In this document: positions 27,920 through 36,866 of the stretch, in pieces
Layout: each line of letters opens with the position of its first letter
How positions within the stretch are numbered: position 1 is the first letter of the stretch
DNA from: Kribbella kalugense
GTDB lineage: Bacteria > Actinomycetota > Actinomycetes > Propionibacteriales > Kribbellaceae
Length of the DNA stretch: 64,000 nucleotides
Assembly: GCF_004365875.1 (NCBI RefSeq)
Contig: NZ_SODF01000003.1
Span: 233,763-297,762, forward strand
Direction: 5' to 3'
Notes under the pieces: generated by a model
Databases searched by the model: none
What the model was told of the DNA's origin: nothing
What the model saw: the letters and a program-made list of their open reading frames with translations, nothing else
Translations under genes and position numbers: made by a program

Positions 27920-28558
27920 CTAGTTGGCCAGACGGATCACGCCGTAGTCGTAACCGCGACGGCGGTAGACGACACTCGGCTGGTTCTCGTCGGCGTCGAC
28001 GTACAGGTAGAAGTCGTGCCCGACCAGTTCGAGTTCGTAGAGGGCCTGGTCAAGGGTCATCGGCTTGGCGGTGTGGGTCTTCTCCCGCATCACCAGCGGA
28101 CCGTCGCCGGTAACCAGGACAGATCCGTACTTGTGTGTCGCCACCTCGTCCTCGGCGACTGGTTCCTCCATTGCCGGCGCGTTGCCGTTGAGCGGCTGCT
28201 TCGCGTTCACGTGCCGCAGGCCTTCCGGCCCGCGCTCACCACGGTGCACCCGGCGCCGGTCGGCCGCCTTGCGGACCTGGGACCGGAGCCGGTCCAGGCA
28301 GACGTCGAACGCCGCCTGCTTGGTCTCACCGCACGCCTCTGCGCGGACCACCGGACCCTTGGTGTACATGGTGAGTTCGACACGCATCGCCCGATCGTGC
28401 TGTCGCGGGTTCTTCTCCTGGCTGACTTCCACCTCGCACCGCAGTACCCGGTGATCGACCTTCTCGATCCGTTCGAGTTTTTCCTCGACGTACTGCCGGA
28501 AGCGGTCACTGACTTCGCAGTGATGACCCTTGACAACGACGTCCACGGAAACCTCCAT
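27920..28558 (-). CDS. hpf: Ribosome hibernation promoting factor, long form
   Basis: 212 aa. The N-terminal ~100 residues form an S30AE domain (VDVVVKGHHCEVSDRFRQYVEEKLERIEKVDHRV) that binds in the 30S decoding region. The C-terminal ~60 residues (KPMTLDQALYELELVGHDFYLYVDADENQPSVVYRRRGYDYGVI) are the dimerisation domain that makes 100S ribosomes. ATG at 28558 is the natural family start; the frame extends to 28831 without homology. The secA-hpf-comF-lpqB order is conserved in actinobacteria. Confidence 0.95.
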   Translation of the reverse strand: MEVSVDVVVKGHHCEVSDRFRQYVEEKLERIEKVDHRVLRCEVEVSQEKNPRQHDRAMRVELTMYTKGPVVRAEACGETKQAAFDVCLDRLRSQVRKAADRRRVHRGERGPEGLRHVNAKQPLNGNAPAMEEPVAEDEVATHKYGSVLVTGDGPLVMREKTHTAKPMTLDQALYELELVGHDFYLYVDADENQPSVVYRRRGYDYGVIRLAN

Positions 28559-28784
28559 CGATCGGCGACTCTCTGTTACGTCTCCGGACCCCCGTCGGTC
28601 TTGTCCTCGCTCTGTTGGTGGCGATTGGGGCGCCCGAAACGAGAACACCCGCCAGCAAGCCGGTCGGACTCCGCGGCCAGGAATCCGGCTGATCCGGTCC
28701 TGCGCCACTCCACTGCCCGACAAGCCCGTGCGGGTGTCATAGGCCAACGCTAGTCGGCTTCGGCGAAAACCGGTAGAGAAGTTC

Positions 28785-29510
28785 TCATGAACCAGACGGT
28801 GAATACCGTCGGGTGGCGGCCAGCACGGCACAACCGAGGACCGGAATCCCCCTGGATTCCAAGGCCCGGCAGGCTTCGGTGAGCGTGGAACCGGTGGTGA
28901 TCACGTCGTCGACCAGCAGGACCGGTTGATCCGTCAGCGTTTCAGCCCAGCGCGAACGCAGCCCGAAAGCCCCGTCCAGGTTGACCGTACGCCGTTCAGC
29001 GGACAGCCCGGCCTGGTCGTCGGGACGCCGTACGACTCGCAACGCGTCGGCCAGCGAAGCGTCGATTCCCTGTCTGCGCAGGGATCTGACGGCAGCCTTC
29101 GTAATCCGCCGGAGCGGATCGTGCCCGCGCTGCCGGACCGTTGCCCGTGGCGACGGCACCGGACACAAGTGGCAGGTCCGCCGGTCCCCCAGGGCCGTTC
29201 GTACGGCGGTCGCCAGAAGCTGACCGAGCGGTCTGGCGAGGGCGTACCGCGCGTGCTCCTTGTGGGCCAGGATCAGGCTTCGCAGCTCATCGGCGTACGG
29301 CGCGGCGGCGGTCGGCGGAGCTAGTCCGGGCGGCCGCGGGTCGGGCCAGGCACGGAACGGAGTCAGACCGGTCAGTAGCCCCCGGCAACCATCACAGAGA
29401 GTTACTCCGGGCCGGTCGCAGCCCGCACATCGGCCGCCCAGCACCAGATCCACGAACGCGTCCCGGCCCGGCACCGCACCACGATCGGCGAAGCACCCCG
29501 CCGGCCGCAA
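28785..29510 (-). CDS. ComF-family phosphoribosyltransferase-like protein
   Basis: 241 aa. An N-terminal zinc-ribbon-like Cys cluster (GRCAGCDRPGVTLCDGC) precedes a PRTase domain whose PRPP loop is VLLVDDVITTGST. In competent bacteria ComF aids DNA uptake; in actinobacteria its role is unclear. The start is uncertain: TTG at 29510 gives the full frame and GTG at 29474 would remove 12 residues. It lies between lpqB and hpf as in M. tuberculosis (Rv3242c). Confidence 0.88.
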   Translation of the reverse strand: MRPAGCFADRGAVPGRDAFVDLVLGGRCAGCDRPGVTLCDGCRGLLTGLTPFRAWPDPRPPGLAPPTAAAPYADELRSLILAHKEHARYALARPLGQLLATAVRTALGDRRTCHLCPVPSPRATVRQRGHDPLRRITKAAVRSLRRQGIDASLADALRVVRRPDDQAGLSAERRTVNLDGAFGLRSRWAETLTDQPVLLVDDVITTGSTLTEACRALESRGIPVLGCAVLAATRRYSPSGS

Positions 29511-29537
29511 CCACGCAGCCGCCGGCCTGTGGACAAC

Positions 29538-31325
29538 TCAGCCGGGGTAGGTCGGGATGATCGGGGCCGCGGCGCCGTTGTCGGCGTCCGGGGAGATCCA
29601 GAGCAGGTCGCGGCTGAGCCAGTGGATGTGGCCCGCGTCGTCCTGGATCACCGGCAGGGTGTCCTTGTTCGGGTTCGAGGCGACGTGCACGGGGACGAAG
29701 TCCGGCGTCGAGCCCGGCAGCAGCTGCAGGCTGGAACCGTCCGTGTTGACGATCCAGGCCTGCGGCGTCGCGTTGCTGACCGCGCTGCTCGCCCCGATGA
29801 CGACGATGCCCTGCTTGTTCCACGCCGCGTCGGTGATGTTGACCAGCGCCAGCCGCAGCGGCCGGAGCTGCCCGAGCACCAGCTGCTTACCGCTGCCCGT
29901 GGTCTGGATCGTGCCGGTCTGCACGTAGTTCTGTCCGCCGGCCTTCGGCTTCATCACCAGCAGAGCCCGGACACCGTCAGGCGCCATCCGCAGGGCCAGC
30001 GGGATGTCCCCGTTGAAGTCGACCGCTACCGAGGTGAGGCCGCCGTCGTGGTTGCGGACCCGCAGCCGCGGGTGACCGTTGCCGGCCCGGTCCAGGATCC
30101 ACAGGGCGTCCTGGTTGTCGAAACTCGGCTGCAGCGTCTTCCCGTCCACCTTGACCGCGGATGCGCTCTCGTCCTTGTCGGTCGGCGGGTCCAGCCGCCC
30201 GAACAGGATCTGCTGGCGGCCGTTGTCGTCGGGGACGGTGACGATCGCCCCGGTGTCGCCGCGCAGGGAGACGGCGAACGACTCGGCCTTGTGCGCCCAC
30301 AACGGGCCGGAGTTGAGCGGCTGCGCGGCGATGTCGGACGCCCCGTCCAGACCGGTGATCCGCTGCACCTGCTGGCCCTTCAGACCGTAGAGCTTGGTCA
30401 TCGAGCTGGCCGACACCTGTGGGTCGAACGGGCTGAAGTTGGCGAACGGCAGCACGTCCGGGTCGTCCGGCAGCAGCGGAGCGCCGCCGACGGTGATCTT
30501 GGCCCGCAGATTGAGCTGGTTGAGGGTCCAGACGATCTGAGCGGCCAGCAGCCGCCGGTCCGGATCCCGCAGCGCTCCTGCGGTGTCGTTGAGCGCCACA
30601 GTCGCCACGCCCAGGTCGACAGGGACGGACACCTGTACTTCGGTGCCCGGTGGGGCCAGGGTGACCACGCCGTTGCCCAGCCGGTCGGTCGGGCCCTTCA
30701 GCAGCTCCTGGATCAGCTGCGTCGCCCCTTGGCCTGGCGAGAGGTTCTGCGGCAGGTAGACCGGGTCCGGCACCAGCATGTTCCTGGCCTGGTTGAAGAA
30801 GTACAGGTCTCGGGGAGCCAGCTTCAGGTCGACCTGGTTGCTGCCGAGGTAGGCACCGCGCGGCACCGAGTCGACCCGGAGCTGCCCGTTCACCTTCTTC
30901 AGCTTGAAGAAGAAGTCGGCCCGGTCGTTGGCCGCCGCCGGGATCCACTCGCCGCGCTCACCGATGGTGGCGATCTTCCGGGCGGTCAGCTGGATCCCGT
31001 CGCCCTTCCGGGCCAGTGACTCGGGACGCTGGTCGTAGACCACGGTCTGTTCCTCGGGCTGCCATTTCGCCGCGGCGTCTGGGGTCATGTACTGCCGGGC
31101 GACGTCGTACGCCTGCGAGTCCGACATGGCCTCCAGGAACCCGCTCACGATGGCCAGGTCGCCGACGTTCGCACGCGGCGGCTTCGCCTCGACACCGACA
31201 CCGCCCAGATCCTGTGCGCGTCCCAGCCGGTCCCCGCTGCGAATGGTGCCCTTGGTCGGCACAGCCGCACAGCCTGCGAGCAGCGCGACCGAAGCCAGCA
31301 GCACAACGAGCCGTCTGGATTTCAC
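29538..31325 (-). CDS. lpqB: Lipoprotein LpqB
   Basis: 595 aa. The signal ends in lipobox LLAGC (Cys19). A GerMN-type domain lies around residues 170-290, and the C-terminal ~300 residues look like a beta-propeller. In mycobacteria LpqB binds the extracellular part of MtrB and tunes MtrA phosphorylation and envelope homeostasis. GTG at 31325 overlaps the mtrB stop as GTGA, so the operon order is mtrA-mtrB-lpqB. Confidence 0.95.
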   Translation of the reverse strand: MKSRRLVVLLASVALLAGCAAVPTKGTIRSGDRLGRAQDLGGVGVEAKPPRANVGDLAIVSGFLEAMSDSQAYDVARQYMTPDAAAKWQPEEQTVVYDQRPESLARKGDGIQLTARKIATIGERGEWIPAAANDRADFFFKLKKVNGQLRVDSVPRGAYLGSNQVDLKLAPRDLYFFNQARNMLVPDPVYLPQNLSPGQGATQLIQELLKGPTDRLGNGVVTLAPPGTEVQVSVPVDLGVATVALNDTAGALRDPDRRLLAAQIVWTLNQLNLRAKITVGGAPLLPDDPDVLPFANFSPFDPQVSASSMTKLYGLKGQQVQRITGLDGASDIAAQPLNSGPLWAHKAESFAVSLRGDTGAIVTVPDDNGRQQILFGRLDPPTDKDESASAVKVDGKTLQPSFDNQDALWILDRAGNGHPRLRVRNHDGGLTSVAVDFNGDIPLALRMAPDGVRALLVMKPKAGGQNYVQTGTIQTTGSGKQLVLGQLRPLRLALVNITDAAWNKQGIVVIGASSAVSNATPQAWIVNTDGSSLQLLPGSTPDFVPVHVASNPNKDTLPVIQDDAGHIHWLSRDLLWISPDADNGAAAPIIPTYPG

Positions 31326-33079
31326 CGGTCCTCGCCGCCGCTCAGCTTCTGGTACGGCGCTCCGACGTCGACGAGCTCGGTCACGATCCGGGTCGCGTCA
31401 GGCGGCCTGGGCGGCAGTGGCGAGCCGGTCAGCGAGACGTCCGGCCGGCGCGGCAGCGTCAGCCGGAAGTAGGCGCCGTCGCCCGGTGAGCCCCAGGCAT
31501 CCAGCCGGCCGCCGTGCAGCCGGGCGTCCTCGAGTGCGATCGACAGGCCGAGTCCGGTGCCACCCGTGGTCCTGGCCCGAGCCGGGTCGGCCCGCCAGAA
31601 CCGGCTGAACACCATCTCCGCCTCCTCGCTGCGGAACCCGATCCCGTGGTCGCGGACAGCCACCGCGGCGGCATCGTCGTCGTACGCCGTGCTGATCCGG
31701 ATCGGCCGGCCCTCGCTGTGCTCGATGGCGTTGCCGATCAGGTTGCGCAGGATCCGTTCGATCCGGCGCGAGTCCACCTTGGCGCGGCACGGCGCCCGCA
31801 TGTCCAGCTGGACCTCGCAGCCCTTGGCCTTCAGCAGGGTCTCGTGGTTCTCCAGCACCCGGGTGACGATGTCGCGCAGGTCGACGTCCTCCAGGTCGAG
31901 CGCGGCCGCGCCGGCATCGAACCTGCTGATCTCGAGCAGGTCGGCCAGCAGCTCCTCGAACCGGTTGAGCTCGTTCTGCAACAGCTCCACCGAGCGGCGG
32001 CTGATCGGGTCGAACTGGTCGCGGCTCTCGTGCAGCAGGTCGGCGGCCATCCGGACCGTGGTCAGCGGCGTCCGCAGCTCGTGCGAGACGTCGGACACGA
32101 ACCGGCGCTGCAGTCTGGACAGCTCCTCCAGCCGGCGGATCTGCCGCTGCAGGTTGGACGCCATCTTGTTGAACGACACCGCCAGCCGGGCCAGGTCGTC
32201 CGTACCGCGAACCTGCATTCGCTCCTCGAGCTTGCCGGCCGCCAGCCGCTCAGCGATCCGCCGAGCCATCCGGACCGGCGTCACGACCTGCCGAGTGACC
32301 AGCCAGGCCACCGCACCGAGCAGGACGATCAGCAACAGACCTGCGGTCACCAGGGCGCGCTGGACGACGTCGAGCGTCTCCTGCTGCGCGGTGAGCGGGA
32401 AGAGGAAGTAGATCGCGTACCGGTCGCCGGTGGAGTTGATCCGGAGCTGCGAACCGATCACCAGCCCTGGTACGCCGGGCCCGTCGCGGTAGTTGATCTC
32501 GGTGTAGGTGTCGTACAACTTGGCGTCGTCGCTCATCACCGAGGACGCCAGCGCCTGCGGGATCGAGTCGCTGTCGACCAGTCCGGTGTAGCGGATCGCG
32601 TTGGACGCAGCCTGGTCCGTCGGCACCAGCAGAACGTCGTACAGCCCCGGGCGGTTGGAGCCGAGGACCAGCGCGGACAACTGCTGGTTGATGGTGTTCG
32701 GCGTCGCGGCGTCGATCGTGACAGACAGCTGGGACAGCTGGGCCCGCACCTCGGCCTGCGCGCTGGTACGGCGTGATTCCAGCACGCCGTCGGTCACCTG
32801 GCTCATCATCACCCAGCCGACCAGGATCAGGACCAGCGTCGACATCAGCAGGGTGCCGGTGACGATCCGGGCCTGGATGGACCGGCGCCAGATGTCCGGC
32901 CAGTGCTTGGGATGCGTCCGCCAGATCGGCTGCGGCTGGGCAGACCAGTCCGCCACGGCGGCGGTCAGTTCCAGCTCCGTCCCGCGGGGCTCGGCCACCA
33001 CCTTCTGCGGCGGGGCCGTTTGCTGCCCACTCTGTTCTCCAGTGTGTTGCCCGTGCTCCTCGGCGCCCGGGTCGGTCAC
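31322..33079 (-). CDS. mtrB: Sensor histidine kinase MtrB
   Basis: 585 aa. Two membrane segments (about residues 71-94 and 243-262) flank an extracellular sensor; HAMP follows, then the H-box FVSDVSHELRTPLTT, N-box NLIGNAIEHS, and G-boxes VRDHGIGF and GGTGLGLS. It phosphorylates MtrA, controlling cell wall, division and osmotic genes in actinobacteria. GTG start at 33079 lies 47 bp after mtrA. A long acidic/Gln-rich N-terminal tail precedes the first membrane segment. Confidence 0.97.
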   Translation of the reverse strand: MTDPGAEEHGQHTGEQSGQQTAPPQKVVAEPRGTELELTAAVADWSAQPQPIWRTHPKHWPDIWRRSIQARIVTGTLLMSTLVLILVGWVMMSQVTDGVLESRRTSAQAEVRAQLSQLSVTIDAATPNTINQQLSALVLGSNRPGLYDVLLVPTDQAASNAIRYTGLVDSDSIPQALASSVMSDDAKLYDTYTEINYRDGPGVPGLVIGSQLRINSTGDRYAIYFLFPLTAQQETLDVVQRALVTAGLLLIVLLGAVAWLVTRQVVTPVRMARRIAERLAAGKLEERMQVRGTDDLARLAVSFNKMASNLQRQIRRLEELSRLQRRFVSDVSHELRTPLTTVRMAADLLHESRDQFDPISRRSVELLQNELNRFEELLADLLEISRFDAGAAALDLEDVDLRDIVTRVLENHETLLKAKGCEVQLDMRAPCRAKVDSRRIERILRNLIGNAIEHSEGRPIRISTAYDDDAAAVAVRDHGIGFRSEEAEMVFSRFWRADPARARTTGGTGLGLSIALEDARLHGGRLDAWGSPGDGAYFRLTLPRRPDVSLTGSPLPPRPPDATRIVTELVDVGAPYQKLSGGEDR

Positions 33080-33126
33080 CGGGTCGCCGGTGGCAGCCTG
33101 CGACTCTTGGCCGCGACCGTACTCGA

Positions 33127-33825
33127 TCAGTCCGCACCCGCCTTGTATCCGACCCCGCGGACCGTCACCACGATCTCCGGGTGCTCAGGGTCCTTCTCGA
33201 TCTTGGAGCGCAGCCGCTGGACGTGGACGTTCACCAGCCGGGTGTCGGCGGCGTGCCGGTAGCCCCAGACCTGCTCGAGCAGGACCTCGCGGGTGAACAC
33301 CTGCCAGGGCTTGGAGGCCAGGCAGACCAGCAGGTCGAACTCCAGCGGCGTCAGCTGGATCGTCTCGCCGGCCCGCTTCACCGAGTGGCCGGCCACGTCG
33401 ATGGTCAGGTCGCCGATCGTCAGCGACTCCGGGCCGGGCTCGTCCATCCGGCGCAGCCGGGCCCTGATCCGGGCCACCAGCTCCTTCGGCTTGAACGGCT
33501 TGACCACGTAGTCGTCGGCGCCAGACTCCAGCCCGAGCACCACGTCGACGGTGTCGCTCTTGGCGGTCAGCATCACGATCGGTACGCCGGACTCGGCCCG
33601 GATCGCCCGGCAGACGTCGATGCCGTCCATCCCGGGCAGCATCAGGTCGAGCAGCAACAGGTCGGGCTTGAACTCGCGGAACGCCGGCACCGCCTTGTCA
33701 CCGGTTGCGCACAGATAGGTGTCGTAGCCCTCGTTGCGCAGCACGATGCTGAGCATCTCCGACAACGCTGTGTCGTCGTCGACGATGAGAACACGGCCCC
33801 TCATCGTCCGGTTACCGTCTGCCAC
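33127..33825 (-). CDS. mtrA: Response regulator MtrA
   Basis: 232 aa OmpR-type regulator. The receiver domain has acidic pocket VDDD, phospho-acceptor Asp60 (LLLLDLMLPGMDG) and the conserved Lys in VVKPF. The winged-helix output domain includes QLTPLEFDLLVCLASKP and RLVNVHVQRLRSKIEKDP. GTG at 33825 follows AGGAGCAGGGC; ATG at 33804 is the alternative. It heads the mtrA-mtrB-lpqB operon. Confidence 0.97.
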   Translation of the reverse strand: MADGNRTMRGRVLIVDDDTALSEMLSIVLRNEGYDTYLCATGDKAVPAFREFKPDLLLLDLMLPGMDGIDVCRAIRAESGVPIVMLTAKSDTVDVVLGLESGADDYVVKPFKPKELVARIRARLRRMDEPGPESLTIGDLTIDVAGHSVKRAGETIQLTPLEFDLLVCLASKPWQVFTREVLLEQVWGYRHAADTRLVNVHVQRLRSKIEKDPEHPEIVVTVRGVGYKAGAD

Positions 33826-33840
33826 GCCCTGCTCCTTGCC

Positions 33841-33873
33841 GTCCGATTGCCATCCGACTGCCGTCCGATCGGT
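33841..33873. promoter_or_regulatory. Three 11-bp direct repeats upstream of mtrA
   Basis: GTCCGATTGCC, ATCCGACTGCC and GTCCGATCGGT start at 33841, 33852 and 33863, with exact 11-bp spacing, directly upstream of the mtrA ribosome site. OmpR-family regulators bind direct repeats with about this period, so MtrA autoregulation is possible. The unit does not match an MtrA consensus I can recall with confidence. Confidence 0.45.
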
Positions 33874-34066
33874 GTGCGCCCGGCGAGGTGCCAGGCCGTA
33901 CGCACTACGGATAGTGTCCCATTCCCCCGGTACTGCACACGCCGGATCGCCGTGTGACCCCGAGTTGGGCTGTGATCATCCGGGATCATGGTGCACAGCC
34001 GGGGTTCACCACAACTCACGTGCCTGCCGGTACGACGGTTCACCTCGAGGGGAGGAGGGTTACGCA

Positions 34067-35098
34067 GTGCCTGAGCAGAACACCGATCAGAACATGCAGC
34101 TGCACGACGACGTGGCCACCGAGCCGCTGCGGCCGTGGCTGCCCGCGGACCTCCTCGACAACGCCGCCCGGACGATCTCGGACAACAAGACGATCATGCT
34201 GGGCCTGCCGGTGCTGGCCGGGATCGCACTGGTCGCGATCCAGGCCGTTCTGACCGAGGTCGCCGTACCGGGTGGGCTCGGTGGGTTCTTCGGGGCTGAT
34301 GACCCGTTCGGGCAGGCCGGTGCGGCTCTTTTGCTCACGTACGGCGTACAGCTGGTGCTGTTCTCGGTGGTGTCGAGCATGTTGGCCGGGATCATCGCTC
34401 TGGCCGCTGTACGGAGTCAGCTGGCGCATCGGGTCGGTCCGCGTGAGCTGATGCGACTGGTCCGACCTGCGCTGCCCGCACTCGCTGTTGTCGGTTTGGC
34501 GCAGTCACTGTCGTTCATGCTGCTGATCGGCGGCTGGGGGCTCGCGGTGATCGGGATCGGAGCCGGGGCGGACGCCGCGATCTCCTCCGACGCGGCGGGA
34601 GCCGTTGCCTTGGTGATGGTGCTGGTCGGCGGCGTGCTGGTGCTGATCTTCGGGATCAGGCTGGTGCTGGCCGGGACCGTCGTACTGATGGAGGGCCGGC
34701 ACGCGCCGGACATCGGCCTCTACATTCCCGCGCGAGTGGGGATCTGGGGCGCGCTGCGGCGGTCGTGGCAGCTGGTGAAGGGCAAGTTCTGGCGGGTGTT
34801 CGGGCTGCTGCTGTTCGGCGGGCTCGTGGTGAACATCATCGGGTACGCCCTGCAGTTCGGAGTGACCGCACTGGTGGTCACGGTCGGCTCGTGGGCGGAC
34901 AGCAGCGACAGCACCGGGGCGACAGCGGTGGCGGTCGTGCTCAGTGTGGCGGTAGGGATCGCCACGCTGATGACGCTGATCGCCAGTCTGGCGTTCATGT
35001 CCGCCGTACAGGCCCTGATCTATCTGGACCTTCGGGTACGGCGTGAGGGGCTGGACCTGTGGATGCGGCCGGCACTGCGGTTGGAGGACACCGCGTGA
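34067..35098 (+). CDS. Multi-pass membrane protein of the MoxR cluster
   Basis: 343 aa with about six to seven hydrophobic segments from residue ~45 to ~325, including long Val/Leu/Ile/Ala runs (VALVMVLVGGVLVLIFGIRLVLAG). It resembles the membrane protein that precedes DUF4129 in actinobacterial MoxR clusters (Rv3689-like position). GTG at 34067 follows GGGGAGGAGGG; upstream in-frame codons to 33734 run into the mtrA gene and are rejected. The stop overlaps the next start as GTGA. Function unknown. Confidence 0.82.
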   Translation: MPEQNTDQNMQLHDDVATEPLRPWLPADLLDNAARTISDNKTIMLGLPVLAGIALVAIQAVLTEVAVPGGLGGFFGADDPFGQAGAALLLTYGVQLVLFSVVSSMLAGIIALAAVRSQLAHRVGPRELMRLVRPALPALAVVGLAQSLSFMLLIGGWGLAVIGIGAGADAAISSDAAGAVALVMVLVGGVLVLIFGIRLVLAGTVVLMEGRHAPDIGLYIPARVGIWGALRRSWQLVKGKFWRVFGLLLFGGLVVNIIGYALQFGVTALVVTVGSWADSSDSTGATAVAVVLSVAVGIATLMTLIASLAFMSAVQALIYLDLRVRREGLDLWMRPALRLEDTA

Positions 35099-35727
35099 TC
35101 TTCTTCCTGCAGGAGCCACCTGTGGACATCGACCGGGACCAGGCGGCCCAGGAGGCCGCCAAGGAGCTGTCCAAGTCGGCGTACCGGGACTCTGGCGGCT
35201 CGCTGATCGAGAAGGCGCTCGCCAAGGTGGTGGACTGGATCCGCGACCTTCTGAGCAACCTGACCGGCTCGTCGCCCAACGGGCACGCCGGACTGGCCAT
35301 GCTGATCGGTCTGCTCCTGCTGGTGGTCGTCGTCGTGCTCTGGCGGGCCGGCGTACTGCGGACCAGTCGTAAGGCGACCGCTCATGCTGTGTTCGACACG
35401 GCTCGGCCGCAGAGTGCTGCGGAGTACCGCGCTCTGGCCGAGCGAGAGGCTGGGTCTGGGGACTACACGTTGGCGATCCGGAGTCGGTTCCGGGCCTGCG
35501 TGGCGGAGTTGACCGAGCGGACTGTGCTGGACGACCGGGCCGGGCGTACGGCGTACGAAGTGGTCGCCGACGCCTCGCGGGCAGCGCCCGTACTGCGTGA
35601 GCGGCTGCAACCGGCTGCATTGGTGTTCACGGAGGTTGTCTACGGCAACCGTCCGGGGACACCGGAGCGGTACGCCGCTGTGGTGGCCGCTGACGAAGCC
35701 GCGCGGACCGCGCGGGTGGCTGTGTGA
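35095..35727 (+). CDS. DUF4129 domain protein
   Basis: 210 aa. One membrane helix at about residues 66-84 (GLAMLIGLLLLVVVVVLW); the C-terminal part (SAAEYRALAEREAGSGDYTLAIRSRFRACVAELTERTVLDDR) is the DUF4129 helical domain, inferred cytoplasmic. GTG at 35095 overlaps the preceding stop and has GGAGGACACC in front; an upstream in-frame start at 35059 is not needed. It is a standard member of MoxR/DUF58 clusters. Confidence 0.87.
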   Translation: MIFFLQEPPVDIDRDQAAQEAAKELSKSAYRDSGGSLIEKALAKVVDWIRDLLSNLTGSSPNGHAGLAMLIGLLLLVVVVVLWRAGVLRTSRKATAHAVFDTARPQSAAEYRALAEREAGSGDYTLAIRSRFRACVAELTERTVLDDRAGRTAYEVVADASRAAPVLRERLQPAALVFTEVVYGNRPGTPERYAAVVAADEAARTARVAV

Positions 35728-36866
35728 GTACTTCGGTTGGACGAAGCGTCGGCGAGAGCTGGCGGGTACTGCGGACTCCGTTGCTGGTCACTGGGCTGAT
35801 CGTGCTGGCTGCGATCGTCGTCCTGATCGCTACCTCCGCTCGAACGTCAGGGCCGTTCAGTCCGGACTCCACGGAGTCGGACGGGGCACGTGCTTTGGCG
35901 GCGTTGCTGAAGAACCACAACGTCGACGTACACAGCACGGAGACGCTGGACGACGCCGTACAGCCAGGTGAGGGCAAGGTGCTCATCGTCGGGCCGGCCG
36001 GGTCTCTGGATCGCCCTGACTGGGAGCGGATCGCGAACGCGGGCTGGAGCCACCTGGTCCTCATTCGGCCCGGTAGTCGGGCTCTGGAGGTCCTGGCACC
36101 TGGTGTGCAGCAGACCGGCAATACGCTGGCGTCACGCAGTCGTGAGCCCGGGTGTGACCTGCCGGCCGCTGTGAAGGCAGGTACGGCCACTGTCAGCGGG
36201 CCGACGTACAGCGCGCCCTCAGCGGCAGCCGCCTGCTACGGCGACGGCATCAACAACACCGTGATCCGGGTGGAGGTCGGCGACCGCATCGTCGATGTCA
36301 TCGGTACGCCGACCTCGTTTACGAACGAGCAGCTCGCCGACGACGGTAATGCGGCGCTCGCGCTCAACCTGATCGGCACGCATCAGGACCTGACCTGGTA
36401 CCTGCCGCAGTTTGAATCGACCGACACTGGCACCGGAGACGACAGCGGTGCGCCGCTGATCCCGCCGGATGTTCGCTACATCGCTTGGGCGTTGGCGTTC
36501 GCCGTACTGGTAGTGGCGATCTGGCGTGGGCGACGGCTCGGTCCGGTGGTTGCAGAGCAGTTGCCGGTGATCGTGCACGCGTCTGAGACGACTGAGGGCC
36601 GGGCGCGGCTCTACCGACGCTCCCGGGCGCGGGATCGCGCTGCCGCGGCACTGCGCGAGTCAGCGCTCGCCCAGCTGCACAAGGCGCACGGCATCCCACG
36701 CCGCGCCGACCCGTCCGCGGTGGTCGCGACCGTTGCCGCCCGCACCGGCTGGGACCCGGCCATGCTGTACGAAATGCTTTACGGCCTACCACCACTCACT
36801 GACGACGCTCTGATGTCTCTGTCAGACGAACTCGACATACTGACGCAGGAGGTCCGACACCCGTGA
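35724..36866 (+). CDS. DUF4350 domain protein
   Basis: 380 aa. Membrane helices at about residues 20-38 and 255-272 bracket an extracytoplasmic DUF4350 domain (GARALAALLKNHNVDVHSTETLDDA), a Rossmann-like fold related to glutamine-amidotransferase-like sensors. The cytoplasmic tail is ~105 residues. The GTG start overlaps the DUF4129 stop as GTGA and the stop overlaps moxR likewise, so all are translated in tandem. Role in the MoxR complex unknown. Confidence 0.87.
   Translation: MSTSVGRSVGESWRVLRTPLLVTGLIVLAAIVVLIATSARTSGPFSPDSTESDGARALAALLKNHNVDVHSTETLDDAVQPGEGKVLIVGPAGSLDRPDWERIANAGWSHLVLIRPGSRALEVLAPGVQQTGNTLASRSREPGCDLPAAVKAGTATVSGPTYSAPSAAAACYGDGINNTVIRVEVGDRIVDVIGTPTSFTNEQLADDGNAALALNLIGTHQDLTWYLPQFESTDTGTGDDSGAPLIPPDVRYIAWALAFAVLVVAIWRGRRLGPVVAEQLPVIVHASETTEGRARLYRRSRARDRAAAALRESALAQLHKAHGIPRRADPSAVVATVAARTGWDPAMLYEMLYGLPPLTDDALMSLSDELDILTQEVRHP

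Noticed and set aside
28559..28831. N-terminal extension of HPF
   Set aside because: No family similarity, and the S30AE domain begins directly at the internal ATG at 28558.
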